Assembly: GCA_036003045.1 (NCBI GenBank)
Contig: DASYSS010000033.1
Coordinates: 110,794-174,793, forward strand
DNA: 64,000 nucleotides
Origin: Gemmatimonadaceae bacterium
GTDB lineage: Bacteria > Gemmatimonadota > Gemmatimonadetes > Gemmatimonadales > Gemmatimonadaceae
Direction: 5' to 3'
Under the pieces are notes generated by a model that was not told the DNA's origin, searched no databases, and saw nothing but the letters and a program-made list of their open reading frames with translations. Each line of letters begins with the position of its first letter. The first letter of the stretch is position 1. Shown here in pieces: positions 7,234-16,876 of this stretch. The position numbers were made by a program, and so were the translations under genes.

Positions 7234-9819
7234 ATGGCAACTCGCCAGACCCTTCCAGTTCTACCGCTCCGGGGCACGGTCATCTTCCCCGGGTTGACGG
7301 CTCCGATCGCCGCGGGGCGGCCGGGGACCCTGCGCGCCATCGAATCAGCCCTCAAAGGCGAGCGGCTGGTCTTTGCCGTGGCGCAGCGCGACAACACCGA
7401 CGAGCCGGCCCCGGACATCCTGTACTCGATGGGCGTCATCGCGCGCATCGGTCAGATCCAGCGCGGGCTCGGCGGCGTCCAACTGCTCCTCCAGGGCGAA
7501 CAGCGGGCGACGTCCCTCCAGTTCAGCAATACCGAGGGCTTCCTCAGCGCGGTCGTGATGCCCGTCGAGGAGATGAAGCCGGTCAACGAGAACGACCCGG
7601 CCTTCGTCGCCCTCCACAAGGAGTTGCGCGAACGCGCCGCCGAACTCGGCGAACGGCGCGGGCTCCCGGAGGAAGTCGTCCACCAAGTGCTCGACGCCGT
7701 TACTGACCCCGGTCGCTTCGCCGACCTCGTGGCCGGCTACATCGAGGTGCCGCCTGCCGAGAAGCAGGGGCTTCTCGAGACGCTCAGCGTCGAGGAGCGG
7801 CTCCGCCGCGTGCTCGTGCAGGTTCAAAAGCAGATCGGAATGCTCGAGGCGCAGGAAGAGATCAAGTCGCAAGTCCAGGAAGAGCTCGGAGAGCGCCAGC
7901 GCGAGATGTATCTCCGCGAGCAGATGAAGGCGATCCAGAAAGAGCTCGGCGACGGCGACGAGTCGAAAGAGATCTCCGAGCTGCGCGAAAAGCTCGACAA
8001 GCTCGAGCTGCCCAAGGACGCGCGACAGGAAGTCGAGCGTGAGCTCGGACGACTCGAGCGATCCGGCCGCGAGTCGATGGAAGCACAGGTCATTCGCACG
8101 TACCTCGAGTGGGTCGCCGAGCTGCCGTGGAACGAGCGCTCCGACGACAACCTCGATCTGGTGCGCGCGCAGACCGTTCTCGACGAGGATCACTACGGGC
8201 TGCCGGACGTGAAGGATCGCGTGCTCGAGTTCCTCGCCGTGCGCCAGCTGCGCGCCGCGCAACTCGAGGACGAGCTCAAGCAGACGGGCGAGATGTCGAT
8301 CGCCAAGCTCAAGGCGACCAAAGAGGACGCAACGCCTCAACTCACCGGCATGCACAACGGTGAGCGTCAGATCACGGACGCGAAGGAAGCGAAGGCTCGC
8401 GCGATGGCGAAGGGCCCGATCCTGCTCTTCGTCGGACCGCCCGGCGTCGGCAAGACCTCGATCGCCAAATCGATCGCGCGCTCGCTCGGCAAACAGTACG
8501 TTCGCGTGTCACTCGGCGGCGCGCGCGACGAAGCGGACATCCGCGGCCATCGTCGCACGTACGTCGGCGCGATGCCGGGGCGAATCATCCAGGGAATGAA
8601 ACAGGCGGGCACCAAGAACCCCGTCTTCCTGCTCGACGAAGTCGATAAGCTCGGCGTGTCCTTCCAGGGCGATCCGGCGAGCGCGCTCCTCGAGGTGCTC
8701 GACCCCGCGCAGAACGACAACTTCACCGACCACTATTTGGGTGTGCCGTTCGACCTGAGCGAAGTGCTCTTCATCGCGACGGCGAACTTCATCCAGAACA
8801 TTCCGGGCCCGCTGCTCGACCGCATGGAAGTCGTCGAGTTCGCCGGCTACACGGAAAAGGAAAAGGCGGAGATCGCCAAGAAGTACCTGATTCCTCGTCA
8901 GATCGAGGAGTCGGGGCTCGCGGGTAAGAACGTCGCCCTCTCCGATGACGCGGTAACGGCGATCATCAGCAAGTACACGCGCGAAGCGGGCGTTCGCCAG
9001 CTCGAGCGTCAGGTCGGTGCGGTGACACGCAAGGTCGCGCGCAAGATCGCGGCGGGCGACACGAAGATGATCGAGGACGGAAAGATCGACGCCGAAGAGG
9101 TGCGCACGCTGCTCGGACGTCCGCGCGTGCATCCGGAGCGCGCCGCCGAGGAGAACGAGATCGGCGTCGCGACGGGGATGTACTACACGCCCGCCGGCGG
9201 CGACATCATGTTCGTCGAAGCGTCGATCCGGCGCATGTTCGGCGCGGGCCAACGTTCGACCGACGAGGAGCGCACGCAGGTGAGCGGCTGGGGCAACGTG
9301 TCGCTCATCCTCACCGGCCAGCTCGGCGACGTGATGAAAGAGTCGGCGCGCGCGGCGATGACGTATGCGGCGACGCACGCGTCGAAGCTCCAGATCCCCG
9401 AGGACCGACTCGGCTCGATCGAGGTGCACATCCACGTGCCCGCCGGCGCCATTCCGAAGGACGGTCCGTCCGCCGGCGTGACGATGGCGACGGCGTTGGT
9501 GAGCGCGATGTCGGGCCGCGCGGTTCGCAAAGACGTGGCGATGACGGGCGAGATCACGCTCCGCGGACGCGTGCTGCCGATCGGGGGCGTGAAGGAAAAA
9601 GTGCTCGGCGCCCATCGGGCGGGGATCAAGACGATCATCCTCCCGAAGGAGAACGAGGCCGACATGGAGGACATCCCGGAGGACGTTCGCAGCCAGCTCG
9701 AGTTCCATTGCGTTGCGACGCTCGAGGAGGTGTTTTCCATCGCGCTGGTGCCGGTGGCCGCGCAGTCGGGCGCGAACGCCCCGACGTTGATGGAGACCGA
9801 CGCGGCGAAGGTGGCGTAG
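7234..9819 (+). CDS. lon: ATP-dependent protease La (Lon)
   Basis: LonA-type protease of 861 residues, degrading misfolded and regulatory proteins in the cytoplasm. Domain order is complete: N-terminal substrate domain opening with TLPVLPLRGTVIFPG, a coiled-coil region, the AAA+ domain with Walker A GPPGVGKTS near residue 405 and Walker B VFLLDEVDK, and the C-terminal protease with KDGPSAGVTM (catalytic Ser near 745) and GGVKEKVLGAHRAG (catalytic Lys near 787). An upstream extension from 7168 reads as non-conserved sequence, so the ATG at 7234 is chosen because the N-domain begins there. No clear Shine-Dalgarno or heat-shock operator is visible. It is a single-gene unit closed by a long hairpin. 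Confidence 0.97.
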   Translation: MATRQTLPVLPLRGTVIFPGLTAPIAAGRPGTLRAIESALKGERLVFAVAQRDNTDEPAPDILYSMGVIARIGQIQRGLGGVQLLLQGEQRATSLQFSNTEGFLSAVVMPVEEMKPVNENDPAFVALHKELRERAAELGERRGLPEEVVHQVLDAVTDPGRFADLVAGYIEVPPAEKQGLLETLSVEERLRRVLVQVQKQIGMLEAQEEIKSQVQEELGERQREMYLREQMKAIQKELGDGDESKEISELREKLDKLELPKDARQEVERELGRLERSGRESMEAQVIRTYLEWVAELPWNERSDDNLDLVRAQTVLDEDHYGLPDVKDRVLEFLAVRQLRAAQLEDELKQTGEMSIAKLKATKEDATPQLTGMHNGERQITDAKEAKARAMAKGPILLFVGPPGVGKTSIAKSIARSLGKQYVRVSLGGARDEADIRGHRRTYVGAMPGRIIQGMKQAGTKNPVFLLDEVDKLGVSFQGDPASALLEVLDPAQNDNFTDHYLGVPFDLSEVLFIATANFIQNIPGPLLDRMEVVEFAGYTEKEKAEIAKKYLIPRQIEESGLAGKNVALSDDAVTAIISKYTREAGVRQLERQVGAVTRKVARKIAAGDTKMIEDGKIDAEEVRTLLGRPRVHPERAAEENEIGVATGMYYTPAGGDIMFVEASIRRMFGAGQRSTDEERTQVSGWGNVSLILTGQLGDVMKESARAAMTYAATHASKLQIPEDRLGSIEVHIHVPAGAIPKDGPSAGVTMATALVSAMSGRAVRKDVAMTGEITLRGRVLPIGGVKEKVLGAHRAGIKTIILPKENEADMEDIPEDVRSQLEFHCVATLEEVFSIALVPVAAQSGANAPTLMETDAAKVA

Positions 9820-9824
9820 CGTCG

Positions 9825-9860
9825 CGGCGGGCGACTGAGCTCGGGCTCAGTCGCCCGCCG
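9825..9860 (+). terminator. long GC hairpin after lon, without a T-run
   Basis: A perfect 16-bp stem (9825-9840 with 9845-9860) closes a TCGG tetraloop five bases after the lon stop. No T-run follows, so it is either an atypical terminator or a 3' end stabiliser. Confidence 0.7.
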
Positions 9861-9953
9861 AGTGCTCGCGTCGCCCTGCGACGCATTGCACATTGTGAGG
9901 CGGCGGATTTTCCCATCCGCAAGCGCCGTCTCAACCTCCCGGAGCACGCCAGT

Positions 9954-11624
9954 ATGAGAAGCACACGTCTTTCGCCTCGCCGTGCGCGCGTTGCGCTCGG
10001 CGTTCTTTTCGCCGCCCTTTTGATTCCCGCGTCTTCGGTGCTCGCGCAGCGGGGCGGCGGCGGACGCGGCGGCGGCGGGAACGGCGGCGTTCAGGCTGGT
10101 GGCCCCTCGGCCGGGAACGATTCAGCCACCGGCGGTGCCGCGCGCCGACCTGGTTTGGGAACCACGACCTCCACGCCGCGCGACATCGTGGCGATGACGG
10201 AGGCCGCTCCGACGATGACCCACCACTCGGTCAACGTTCGTGGGCAGGTGATCGCCTACACGGCCACGGCCGGAATGCTGCCGATTCGTAACGAGCAGAC
10301 GGATGCGGTCGAAGGCGGGATGTATTACGTCGCCTACACGAAAGACGGCGGCAACCCGTCGACCCGTCCGATCACCTTCGCCTTCAACGGCGGGCCCGGC
10401 TCGGCAACCGTCTGGCTCCATCTGGGCGCTTTTGGACCGAAGAAGGTGAAGCTCAACGCCGACGGCACCGCTCCGCCGCCGCCCTACACGTTCGAGGACA
10501 ACCCGAACACGCTGCTCGACCAGACGGATCTCGTTTTCATCGACGCCGTCGGCACGGGCTACAGCAGAGCGGCGACGCAGGCGCTCGGCGCGCGTTTCTG
10601 GGGCCTCGACGAGGATTTGAATTCGTTCCGCGAATTCATTCGCCTCTACCTCACGCGCTTCGACCGCATGGCGTCGCCGAAGTTCCTGGCCGGCGAGAGC
10701 TACGGCACGACGCGCGCGTCCGGACTCTCCGGCCTTCTCGCCGACGATGGCATCGCGCTCAACGGCGTGGTGCTTCTCTCGTCGGTGCTGAACTTCGGAT
10801 ACTCGTCGCAGGTCCGCGGCAACGACATCGGCTTCATCAACTTCATTCCGACGTACACGGCCACGGCCTGGTATCACAAGAAGCTGCCGGCCGATCTGCA
10901 AAAGCAGTCCATCGAGGAAGTCACCGCGGCCGCCGAGAAGTGGTCGGTGACCGAGTACGCGGGCGCGCTGATGAAGGGGAACAAGCTCACGCCGGCCGAA
11001 CGCCAGACGACGATCGACCAGATGGCGCGCTTCACGGGCTTGCCCAAGGACATCATCGACCAGAACGATCTACGCGTCGCGCTCGGAACCTTCGACTCCG
11101 AGTTGATGCGCGACCAGCACGAGACGGTGGGCCGTCTCGACGGCCGCTTCACCGGATTCGCCCCCCTGAGCGGCGGACGCGGTGGCGGCGCGGGCGTCGG
11201 CGATCCCAGCGACATCAGCATCCGCAACACGTTCACGCCGGTGCTCACCGACTACACGCGCCGGGAGCTCAACTACCGCAACGAAGACACGTACTACATC
11301 CTCGGCGGCGGCATCGGCCGCTGGAACTACCCGCAGAACTCGTACGCGACCGTCGTTCCGAACCTCGAGCGCGCGTTCGCCAAGAACTCGTACATGAAGC
11401 TCTATGTGGCCGAGGGCTACTACGACGCCGCGACGCCGTATTGGGCGGTCGAGTACACGTTGTCGCACCTCTCGATCGATCCGAAGGTGGCGAAGAACAA
11501 CATCACCGTCGGCAAGTTCACGGCGGGGCACATGATGTACATCGACGAGCCGTCGATGAAAAAGCTCCGCACCGACCTCGAGAAGTTTTACAGCAGCGCG
11601 GTCAAGGAGCAGGTCGTCCCGTAA
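9954..11624 (+). CDS. secreted serine carboxypeptidase, peptidase family S10
   Basis: The ATG at 9954 follows a GGAG ribosome site and opens a 556-residue protein with a signal peptide (VALGVLFAALLIPASSVLAQ) and a Gly-rich linker. The S10 signature is complete: FNGGPGSATVWLHLG forming the oxyanion hole, catalytic Ser in LAGESYGTTRASG near 248, Asp in AEGYYDAATPYWA and His in FTAGHMMYIDEP. It should remove C-terminal residues from peptides outside the cytoplasm, probably for nutrition. Longer readings start inside lon and are not credible. The last 23 bases overlap the 3' end of the convergent penicillin-binding protein gene. Confidence 0.92.
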   Translation: MRSTRLSPRRARVALGVLFAALLIPASSVLAQRGGGGRGGGGNGGVQAGGPSAGNDSATGGAARRPGLGTTTSTPRDIVAMTEAAPTMTHHSVNVRGQVIAYTATAGMLPIRNEQTDAVEGGMYYVAYTKDGGNPSTRPITFAFNGGPGSATVWLHLGAFGPKKVKLNADGTAPPPPYTFEDNPNTLLDQTDLVFIDAVGTGYSRAATQALGARFWGLDEDLNSFREFIRLYLTRFDRMASPKFLAGESYGTTRASGLSGLLADDGIALNGVVLLSSVLNFGYSSQVRGNDIGFINFIPTYTATAWYHKKLPADLQKQSIEEVTAAAEKWSVTEYAGALMKGNKLTPAERQTTIDQMARFTGLPKDIIDQNDLRVALGTFDSELMRDQHETVGRLDGRFTGFAPLSGGRGGGAGVGDPSDISIRNTFTPVLTDYTRRELNYRNEDTYYILGGGIGRWNYPQNSYATVVPNLERAFAKNSYMKLYVAEGYYDAATPYWAVEYTLSHLSIDPKVAKNNITVGKFTAGHMMYIDEPSMKKLRTDLEKFYSSAVKEQVVP

Positions 11625-13749
11625 GGACCGGCGCGATCACTCGTGCCGGCGGCGTGAAGAGCGGGCCCCACTGCGGAACTTTCCACGGATTGTTCCGCAG
11701 TTCCTCGGGCTCGGTGCCCGGCAAGAAGTACTCGGTGTAGCGCATGTCGTACGGCGTCGCGGCCGTCGCGAGCTTGCCCGTCGTGCGATCGATCTCGGCG
11801 TAGACGAGACCGTCCGGCGGCGCGCCCCAACCGCTCGTCGACCGGCCCGTGTAGTACTTGCCGATCATGTCGCCCCAGATCGGCGCCGCGAGCAGACCGC
11901 CGACCGCGCCCTTGGCGATCGTCTTCGGCTGGTCGAAGCCGAGCCACACGCCGGCGACGACGTCCGGCGTCATCCCGACGAACCACACGTCGCGGTTGTC
12001 GTTCGTCGTGCCCGTCTTACCGGCGACCGGCACGTTGTCCGGCACGGCTTTGCGGGCGGCGGTCCCGCTCCCCCGCTCCGCGGCGTCGCGCATCATGTCA
12101 CGCACGATGAACGCCACGCGTGGATCGAGCACCTGCTGCGGGGTCGATGCGGGACGCGCGTAAACCGCCCGGTTCGCCACGTCGTTGATGCGCGTGATGA
12201 AACGCGGCTGCACGACAGCGCCGTTGTCGGCGAACGCCGTGTACGCCGTGATCATGTCGATCGGGTGCACCGACGACGCGCCGATCGCGCTCGCCGGCAC
12301 CGGGTCGATTTTCGTCGTGATGCCCAGTCGCTGCGCGAGCGCCGACACGGAGTCCATCCCGACGCGCATGCCGAGTTGGATCGCGACCATGTTGCGCGAG
12401 TGGACGAGCCCCTCGCGCATCGTCATCGCGATCGCGGTCGGCACGCCTTCCTTCCACGTCGTCATTCCCCAGAATTTTCCGTCGTTCTCGCCCGGTTTGT
12501 ACTCCTCACCCGTGGGAAGCGGAATGTCCAGCGCCGTGTCCGGAACGATCGTGTTGACGGAGACGCTGTCCTCGATCGCTTTCGAGTAGACGATCGGCTT
12601 CATCGTCGAACCGGGTTGACGCAGCGCGGTGATCGCGCGGTCGAAGGGCGCGCGCTGGTAGTTGCGCCCGCCCACGAGCGCGCGCACGTCGCCGCTGCGG
12701 GGATCCATCGCGACCGCCATCGCCTGCAAGTAGTCGGTCTGATTGCCCTTCGCGAGCGCCTGTGTGAGGTGCTTGTACCCCTTTTGCGCCTCGATCTTGT
12801 TCGTGCCGTCGACGACGGCGTCGACCGCCGCGCGCTGAAGTGTGGGATCGAGCGTGGTGTAGATCTTGTAACCGCCGTTCCCCACGGGAATCCCGGCGCG
12901 CTCGGCCTGGTGCTTCACTTCGTCGACGAAATAGCCCGCCGCGGCGGACATGCCGCCGTTCGACGCGGTGACCAACGGCTCGAGCTTCGTCTTGTCGGCC
13001 AGCGCCTGCGTGATGTACTGCTGGTCCGCCATCAGCTGCAGGATCAGATTGCGGCGCTCTTTCGAGCGCTGCGGGTGGGCGATCGGATCGTAGTACGGCT
13101 GCGACCTGGGGAGAGCGGCGAGCGTCGCCGCCTCGGCGAGCGTGAGCCGCGACGCGGGATGGCCGAAGTAGTGACGCGATCCCGCCTCGATACCGAACCA
13201 GCCGCGGCCCAGGTTGATCTGATTGAGATATCCCTGGAGGATCGTGTCCTTCGGGTAGTGGCGCTCCATTTCGCGCGCGGCCGACTGCTCACGCAGCTTG
13301 CGCGAGATGCCCGCGGTGCCGCTCACCTCGCGCCGGTCGATGATGTCCGGGTGCATGTACCCGACCAGCTGCTGCGTGATCGTGCTGCCGCCGCCGCGAT
13401 TCTCGTTGAGAATCTTGCCTTTGACCGCGGCCACCACCGAGCGAAGGTCGACCCCGTCGTGCTCGTAGAAGCGCTGATCCTCGACCGCGATGAAGGCCTT
13501 GGGCACGTACCACGGCAGCGTCTTGAGCGGCACGCTGGTGCGCATCTCGCGGCCGATCTCGCCGATGAGCGACGAATCGCGCGCGTAAACGAGCGACGAC
13601 TGGGGAAGCGGAATGATCTGCCACGCTTCGCCCGTCTTGGGCGTCGTGTCCTGCGCGCCGATCGGAGCAGTCAGCGCCAGGGCGATCAATGCGTATGTCG
13701 TCCGGCGCACGCGCGACGCGGCCGCCGGGGAAAAACGAGTCAACGTCAT
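11602..13749 (-). CDS. penicillin-binding protein 1A (bifunctional transglycosylase/transpeptidase)
   Basis: This 715-residue class A PBP polymerises and crosslinks peptidoglycan. An N-terminal hydrophobic segment (TTYALIALALTAPIGA) is followed by the GT51 domain with AVEDQRFYEHDGVD carrying the catalytic Glu near residue 75 and GGGSTITQQL. The penicillin-binding domain has RQPGSTMKPIVYS (SxxK), HSRNMVAIQL (SxN) and KTGTTNDNRD (KTG). The hydrophobic segment ends like a cleavage site, so it may be a signal peptide rather than an anchor. The ATG at 13749 is preferred over a start 57 bases upstream because TACAAT lies 6 bases before it. It is divergent from nadE and convergent with the S10 gene. 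Confidence 0.95.
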   Translation of the reverse strand: MTLTRFSPAAASRVRRTTYALIALALTAPIGAQDTTPKTGEAWQIIPLPQSSLVYARDSSLIGEIGREMRTSVPLKTLPWYVPKAFIAVEDQRFYEHDGVDLRSVVAAVKGKILNENRGGGSTITQQLVGYMHPDIIDRREVSGTAGISRKLREQSAAREMERHYPKDTILQGYLNQINLGRGWFGIEAGSRHYFGHPASRLTLAEAATLAALPRSQPYYDPIAHPQRSKERRNLILQLMADQQYITQALADKTKLEPLVTASNGGMSAAAGYFVDEVKHQAERAGIPVGNGGYKIYTTLDPTLQRAAVDAVVDGTNKIEAQKGYKHLTQALAKGNQTDYLQAMAVAMDPRSGDVRALVGGRNYQRAPFDRAITALRQPGSTMKPIVYSKAIEDSVSVNTIVPDTALDIPLPTGEEYKPGENDGKFWGMTTWKEGVPTAIAMTMREGLVHSRNMVAIQLGMRVGMDSVSALAQRLGITTKIDPVPASAIGASSVHPIDMITAYTAFADNGAVVQPRFITRINDVANRAVYARPASTPQQVLDPRVAFIVRDMMRDAAERGSGTAARKAVPDNVPVAGKTGTTNDNRDVWFVGMTPDVVAGVWLGFDQPKTIAKGAVGGLLAAPIWGDMIGKYYTGRSTSGWGAPPDGLVYAEIDRTTGKLATAATPYDMRYTEYFLPGTEPEELRNNPWKVPQWGPLFTPPARVIAPVLTGRPAP

Positions 13750-13755
13750 GTAACC

Positions 13756-13761
13756 ATTGTA
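13756..13761 (-). promoter_or_regulatory. TACAAT -10 hexamer, possible leaderless start of the PBP gene
   Basis: On the minus strand TACAAT ends 6 bases before the ATG at 13749. No Shine-Dalgarno is present, so transcription may begin at the start codon. No convincing -35 box. Confidence 0.45.
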
Positions 13762-13823
13762 TCTGTGCACTTCTCTATTACCCCGATGAGGCGGAATCTC
13801 GCCCACCTCGTTCTTGGCGCGCT

Positions 13824-13829
13824 ACCTTT
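13824..13829 (+). promoter_or_regulatory. TACCTT -10 hexamer, possible leaderless start of nadE
   Basis: TACCTT ends 6 bases before the ATG at 13836. The same hexamer precedes glpD and the ferredoxin gene at similar distances. Confidence 0.45.
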
Positions 13830-13835
13830 CGTTCC

Positions 13836-15686
13836 ATGCCCCCGCTCGTCCACCTCGCCGTGGCGCAAATCAAGCCACGGAAGGGCGATTACCGCGGCAA
13901 CCTCGAGCGGCTTAAAGCGGTCTTCGCCCAAATCGATCAACTGAGACCCCGGCCGAACGTGCTCTGTTTGGCCGAGAGCGCGCTGACCGGGTATTTCCTC
14001 GAGGGCGGCGTTCGTGACAGCGCGGTCACCGCGGGCACGCTCGCCGCGGATCTCGACGCCGTCTACCGAAGCGCCGTCACATCGCCCGCACCAATCGACG
14101 TAACGCTGGGCTTCTACGAAGTATGGAACAACAAGCTCTACAACAGTGCGATCTACGTCACACTGGGCGCGGGCGAGCCGAAGATCCGGCACGTTCATCG
14201 GAAGGTTTTTCTCCCCACCTACGGGCTTTTCGATGAAGAGCGGTTCGTCGAGCGTGGTCGGGAAGTCCGGGCGTTCGACACGCCATGGGGTCGCGCCGCG
14301 CTCCTCGTTTGCGAGGACGCGTGGCATAGCCTCACCCCGACGATCGCCGCGCTCGACGGCGCGCAGATCATCTTCGTTTGCGCCGCCGCGCCGGCTCGCG
14401 GCACTCAGCCCAAGGGAGACTCCGTCCCGGGTCCGGTGAGCGTCAGCCGCTGGGACCGATTGATTCGCGACGTCGCCGACGAGCACGGCGTCTTCGTGAC
14501 GCTGTCGTGCCTGGTAGGCAGCGAGGGCGGAAAGGTTTTTCCAGGCGGCTCGATGGTAACGGGCCCGTCCGGCGATGTTCGCGCGCGAGCGCCGCTCTGG
14601 GACGAATCGGTGCTCTCGGTCGGCGTGGACCTCGCGGACTGCACGCGCGCGCGCACCGACATGCCGCTCATCGCGGACCTCGAAACGATGGTACCGCATC
14701 TCAAGCGGAACATCGACGACATTCTCGCCGGTACGCCGGCGACGCTCGAGTACGATCCGGTTGCCGCCCACGCCGACGATTCGGCGCGGCACGAGCCGGG
14801 GCCGACGAACCCACGCGCGACACGCGGGCAGGATCTGCCGGTGATTCGCGTGGGTGCAACCGGCCATGAAGCGCCGGGGCAGCTCGCGATCGACGCCGCG
14901 CTCACGGAGCAGTGGCTCGTTCATTTCATCCGCGACGAGATGGAACGCCGCCAGTTCAAGCGCGCCGTCGTCGGGGTGTCCGGCGGCGTCGACTCGGCGG
15001 TGACCGCGTATCTGGCGGCGCGCGCGCTCGGACCCGAGAACGTGATCGGCGTCCGCATGCCGTACCGCTCGTCGAGTCGCGAGAGCCTCGACCACGCGCA
15101 GCTGGTCATCGACGCGCTCGGGATCGAGTCGCGCACGATCGACATCACGGCGGCGGTCGACGGCTATCTCTGTCACGAGCCCGAGGCCGATGGTGGTCGT
15201 CGAGGGAACGTGATGGCGCGGATGCGCATGATCACGCTCTTCGACCTTGCCGCGAAGCACCACGCGATCCCGCTCGGCACGGGGAACAAGACCGAGCGTC
15301 TGTTCGGCTACTTCACGTGGCACGCCGACGACTCACCGCCGATCAATCCGCTGGGCGATCTGTTCAAAACGCAGGTGTGGGCGCTGGCGCGTCACTTGGG
15401 CGTGCCCGGGGTGATCGTGGACAAGCCACCGACCGCGGACCTCGTCGTCGGTCAGACGGACGAAGGGGACTTCGGAATCAGCTACAAGAAAGCCGACGAG
15501 ATTCTGAATTGGCTCGTGGCCGGATTTCAGCCCGACGAGCTGGTCGCGCGCGGGTTCGACGCCAAGGAAGTGGAGATCGTCCGCCAGCGCGTGGCGAGCA
15601 CCCACTGGAAACGACGACTGCCCACGGTGGCGATGCTCAGCCCAACGGCGATCGGCGAGTCGTACCTGCGGCCGGTCGACTACTAG
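13836..15686 (+). CDS. nadE: glutamine-dependent NAD+ synthetase
   Basis: A 616-residue enzyme catalysing the last step of NAD synthesis, amidation of nicotinate adenine dinucleotide using ammonia from glutamine. The N-terminal half is a nitrilase-type glutaminase: the Glu in the first strand region, the Lys in HVHRKVFLPTYG and the Cys in LLVCEDAWH near residue 160. The C-terminal half is the synthetase with the PP-loop GVSGGVDSAVTAYLAARALG near 380 and GTGNKTERLFGYFTWHAD. The start at 13836 is where family similarity begins. The stop lies in CTAG at 15683-15686, shared with the convergent HNH gene. Confidence 0.96.
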   Translation: MPPLVHLAVAQIKPRKGDYRGNLERLKAVFAQIDQLRPRPNVLCLAESALTGYFLEGGVRDSAVTAGTLAADLDAVYRSAVTSPAPIDVTLGFYEVWNNKLYNSAIYVTLGAGEPKIRHVHRKVFLPTYGLFDEERFVERGREVRAFDTPWGRAALLVCEDAWHSLTPTIAALDGAQIIFVCAAAPARGTQPKGDSVPGPVSVSRWDRLIRDVADEHGVFVTLSCLVGSEGGKVFPGGSMVTGPSGDVRARAPLWDESVLSVGVDLADCTRARTDMPLIADLETMVPHLKRNIDDILAGTPATLEYDPVAAHADDSARHEPGPTNPRATRGQDLPVIRVGATGHEAPGQLAIDAALTEQWLVHFIRDEMERRQFKRAVVGVSGGVDSAVTAYLAARALGPENVIGVRMPYRSSSRESLDHAQLVIDALGIESRTIDITAAVDGYLCHEPEADGGRRGNVMARMRMITLFDLAAKHHAIPLGTGNKTERLFGYFTWHADDSPPINPLGDLFKTQVWALARHLGVPGVIVDKPPTADLVVGQTDEGDFGISYKKADEILNWLVAGFQPDELVARGFDAKEVEIVRQRVASTHWKRRLPTVAMLSPTAIGESYLRPVDY

Positions 15687-16027
15687 GCGACCTGCTGGGC
15701 AGCCCGCGCGAACGCCAGGCTCACCGCGCGTTTCGCGCACCGCTTGAGCGCTCGGTGCACCGCGCGGGCGTGCGCGATGAAATTGAGCCCCGCCCACGGA
15801 TGCCGCGAAAAGAATTCGGTCGGGAGCAGATCGCCTTTGAGGCGATTGCAGCGGCCGCAGGCGAGAACGACGTTGCCGGCGACGTGCGCGCCGCCGTGCG
15901 ACAACGGATGAACGTGGTCGAGCGTCGCGTCGTCGAAGTCGAGGAGTGAGCCGCAGTAGACGCAGCGGCGGTCGCAGTCGCGCATCGCGGCGCGTTTGAT
16001 GGCTCGCTTCTGATAGCCCGACGCCAC
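15683..16027 (-). CDS. HNH endonuclease family protein
   Basis: The HNH core is clear: CVYCGS, then LDHVHPLSHGG, then NVVLACGRCNRLKG, giving two CxxC zinc pairs and the His-Asn catalytic set. The C-terminal tail is Arg/Ala-rich. I use the GTG at 16027, which starts just before the conserved core and leaves an 80-base gap to the HIT gene. In-frame ATGs at 16165 and 16213 would add an Arg/Ser-rich extension overlapping the HIT gene by 59 or 107 bases, which is less likely. Such stand-alone HNH proteins are common in bacterial chromosomes, often without known role. It shares the CTAG stop with nadE. Confidence 0.75.
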   Translation of the reverse strand: MASGYQKRAIKRAAMRDCDRRCVYCGSLLDFDDATLDHVHPLSHGGAHVAGNVVLACGRCNRLKGDLLPTEFFSRHPWAGLNFIAHARAVHRALKRCAKRAVSLAFARAAQQVA

Positions 16028-16106
16028 CGTTTTTCGCGGGCGCGATCCGCGTGGGAGTCGCGCCAGGGATACGTGATCGACCTGGCCGCGGCTGTGCCGA
16101 GCGACC

Positions 16107-16751
16107 TTACTCGTCGCCGGGTGGTTTCTTCGATTCAGAGGACGACTCAGGGACGACCTCTCCATGCGCGCCTTCGCGCGGTTGCCACCCGTCGGCCTGT
16201 GACGTTGGCCCACGAACGTGGCTCGTGTCGGCGCGCTCCGAACGTGACCTCACAGGGGCTGACTCCTCGAACACCGGAATCGCAACAGTGCGATCCATCG
16301 CGGCTGCCGTGATGGGATCGCGCAAAGCGGCGATGATCCGGGCGGCGTACGCGTCGAGGATCGTCCGGTCGGGCATCTGCGATCCGCCGAACGGGAGCGG
16401 AATGTCGAATCCGTCGCCTTGCCGCCGAGGAATGATGTGGACGTGGTAGTGAGGCTCATCCTGGCCGGCGGCTTCGCCGCTGTTGACGACGACGTTCAGG
16501 TCATCTGCTCCAGCGACGCGCCGAATGGCCGGCGCCAAGTCGAGGGTGAGCTTGTAGAGGTGGAGCGCCAAGTCGCGGGGAATGTCGTTGATCGACTCGT
16601 AGTGCTCGCGCGGCACGACGAGAACGTGCCCGTTGTTCACCGGCTGCACGTCCATGAAGGCGATCGCCCGCGAATCCTCGTGGCAGATCGACACTTCAGC
16701 GGCGCCATGGATCATGTCACAAAACGTGCAATGGGCGAGCTTGATCATCAC
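16107..16751 (-). CDS. HIT family nucleotide-binding hydrolase
   Basis: A 214-residue protein with an N-terminal CTFCDMI zinc-type motif, the sequence NNGHVLVVPREHYESINDIP and the histidine triad HYHVHIIPR near residue 103, typical of HIT hydrolases that cleave dinucleoside polyphosphates or AMP-lysine adducts. After about residue 155 the protein continues as a hydrophilic Ser/Arg/Glu-rich tail of some 60 residues not usual in the family, whose function is unclear. Tandem ATG codons at 16751 and 16748 are both possible starts. Confidence 0.9.
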   Translation of the reverse strand: MMIKLAHCTFCDMIHGAAEVSICHEDSRAIAFMDVQPVNNGHVLVVPREHYESINDIPRDLALHLYKLTLDLAPAIRRVAGADDLNVVVNSGEAAGQDEPHYHVHIIPRRQGDGFDIPLPFGGSQMPDRTILDAYAARIIAALRDPITAAAMDRTVAIPVFEESAPVRSRSERADTSHVRGPTSQADGWQPREGAHGEVVPESSSESKKPPGDE

Positions 16752-16864
16752 TGTCTCGAGATGTGCCTGCTCGTCTTAGCGCAGATCGAGTGCCAACGCC
16801 GACGTCGTCCGCTCGCGCCGCCGTTTTTGGTGCCGCGCGTCTCTCCTAAAGCCACGCCCGGGCT

Positions 16865-16870
16865 TATCTT
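16865..16870 (+). promoter_or_regulatory. TATCTT -10 hexamer, possible leaderless start of the E1 gene
   Basis: TATCTT ends 6 bases before the ATG at 16877, with no Shine-Dalgarno between them. No clear -35 box upstream. Confidence 0.45.
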
Positions 16871-16876
16871 CCGTGC

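Noticed and set aside
8509..9708. A 399-codon open frame on the minus strand inside lon, and a similar 336-codon frame at 7345-8355
   Set aside because: They are antisense shadows in GC-rich DNA: His/Arg/Asp-rich composition, no motifs, and the plus strand encodes a complete Lon.
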